This document shows, piece after piece, positions 33,135 through 33,317 of a stretch of DNA of 33,317 bases (position 1 is its first letter; each line of letters starts with the position of its first letter). Origin of the DNA: Alcanivorax profundi. Lineage in GTDB: Bacteria; Pseudomonadota; Gammaproteobacteria; Pseudomonadales; Alcanivoracaceae. Location: assembly GCF_003597125.1 (NCBI RefSeq), contig NZ_QYYA01000005.1, positions 222,782-256,098 of the forward strand, given 5' to 3'. The notes under the pieces are model-generated. The model did no database searches. It was not told the origin of the DNA and worked only from the letters and a program-made list of their open reading frames with translations. Made by a program: the position numbers and the translations under genes.

Positions 33135-33317
33135 CCTCGACGGGGCAACAACGAAACGCCACGGACGAGAAGCTCTTTAACAATCAGGCAAGCAAACGTG
33201 TGGGACCTGTTTGGGATTGGATCTTTAAGAGATATCAGTTCTGAACGAGTCAACAAGTTTTTGTTAATTCAGATGACGAACTGAGCATGTATTAAGTGCT
33301 CCTTCTTCGGAAGGCCA
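33135..33317 (+). other. rRNA operon leader with boxA; 16S gene outside the window
   Basis: GCTCTTTAACAA at 33172-33183 matches the boxA antitermination signal of rRNA leaders. A CCTTC-TTCG-GAAGG hairpin lies at about 33302-33315. The mature 16S start is not reached by base 33317. With tyrS before it, this is the tyrS-rrn junction known from Pseudomonas. Confidence 0.88.

Overview
The window is 33.3 kb of chromosome from a GC-rich gammaproteobacterium. Gene content and order point to the Pseudomonadales/Oceanospirillales side, most likely an Alcanivorax-like marine bacterium; this is inference from remembered synteny and protein character, not from a search. There is no prophage, transposase, CRISPR array or tRNA. 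The window is almost entirely core metabolism and regulation, and the unusual material is in the intergenic regions and in a few altered core proteins.

Region 1 (84-12696, all minus strand), read in transcription order: dksA, gluQ, cbrX, cbrA, cbrB, a CrcZ-type small RNA, pcnB, folK, a deoxynucleoside kinase, panB, panC, panD, terminator. This is the cbrA-cbrB-crcZ-pcnB-folK-pan arrangement known from Pseudomonas. CbrA (transporter-fused sensor kinase) and CbrB control CrcZ, which in Pseudomonas sequesters Hfq/Crc and relieves catabolite repression. Three things are strange here. CbrB lacks the GAFTGA loop that contacts sigma-54. The crcZ promoter has no clean -24/-12 site, although TGTTAC half-sites like those of CbrB targets are present. 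DksA carries a Lys/Ala/Pro-rich, histone-H1-like N-terminal extension of about 260 residues. PcnB also has an N-terminal membrane segment.

Region 2 (12899-20775): aminotransferase and sfsA (plus); adenosine/sugar kinase, Rieske protein and srkA (minus); mrcB (PBP1b), a TPR lipoprotein and ybaK (plus).

Region 3 (20959-24144, minus): hemJ, thiD, thiE, hemL, combining haem and thiamine synthesis.

Region 4 (24238-33317): clcA, argC, a coiled-coil membrane protein, a bactofilin, erpA and a PAP2 phosphatase (plus); an M23 endopeptidase and anmK (minus, cell-wall remodelling and recycling); tyrS (plus); then the promoter and boxA leader of a ribosomal RNA operon whose 16S gene lies beyond the window. 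Argc-to-tyrS-to-rrn is again a Pseudomonas-like order.

Across the window, four intergenic gaps carry what looks like one structural family of element: arms of about four 7-base repeats, usually inverted around a core of 26-104 bp, entering the core through a GCG-containing junction. The heptad sequence differs between loci while the 7-base period is kept. Two REP-like inverted pairs and a 13-bp inverted repeat pair add to this. Bases 1-83 hold no gene that I can support.
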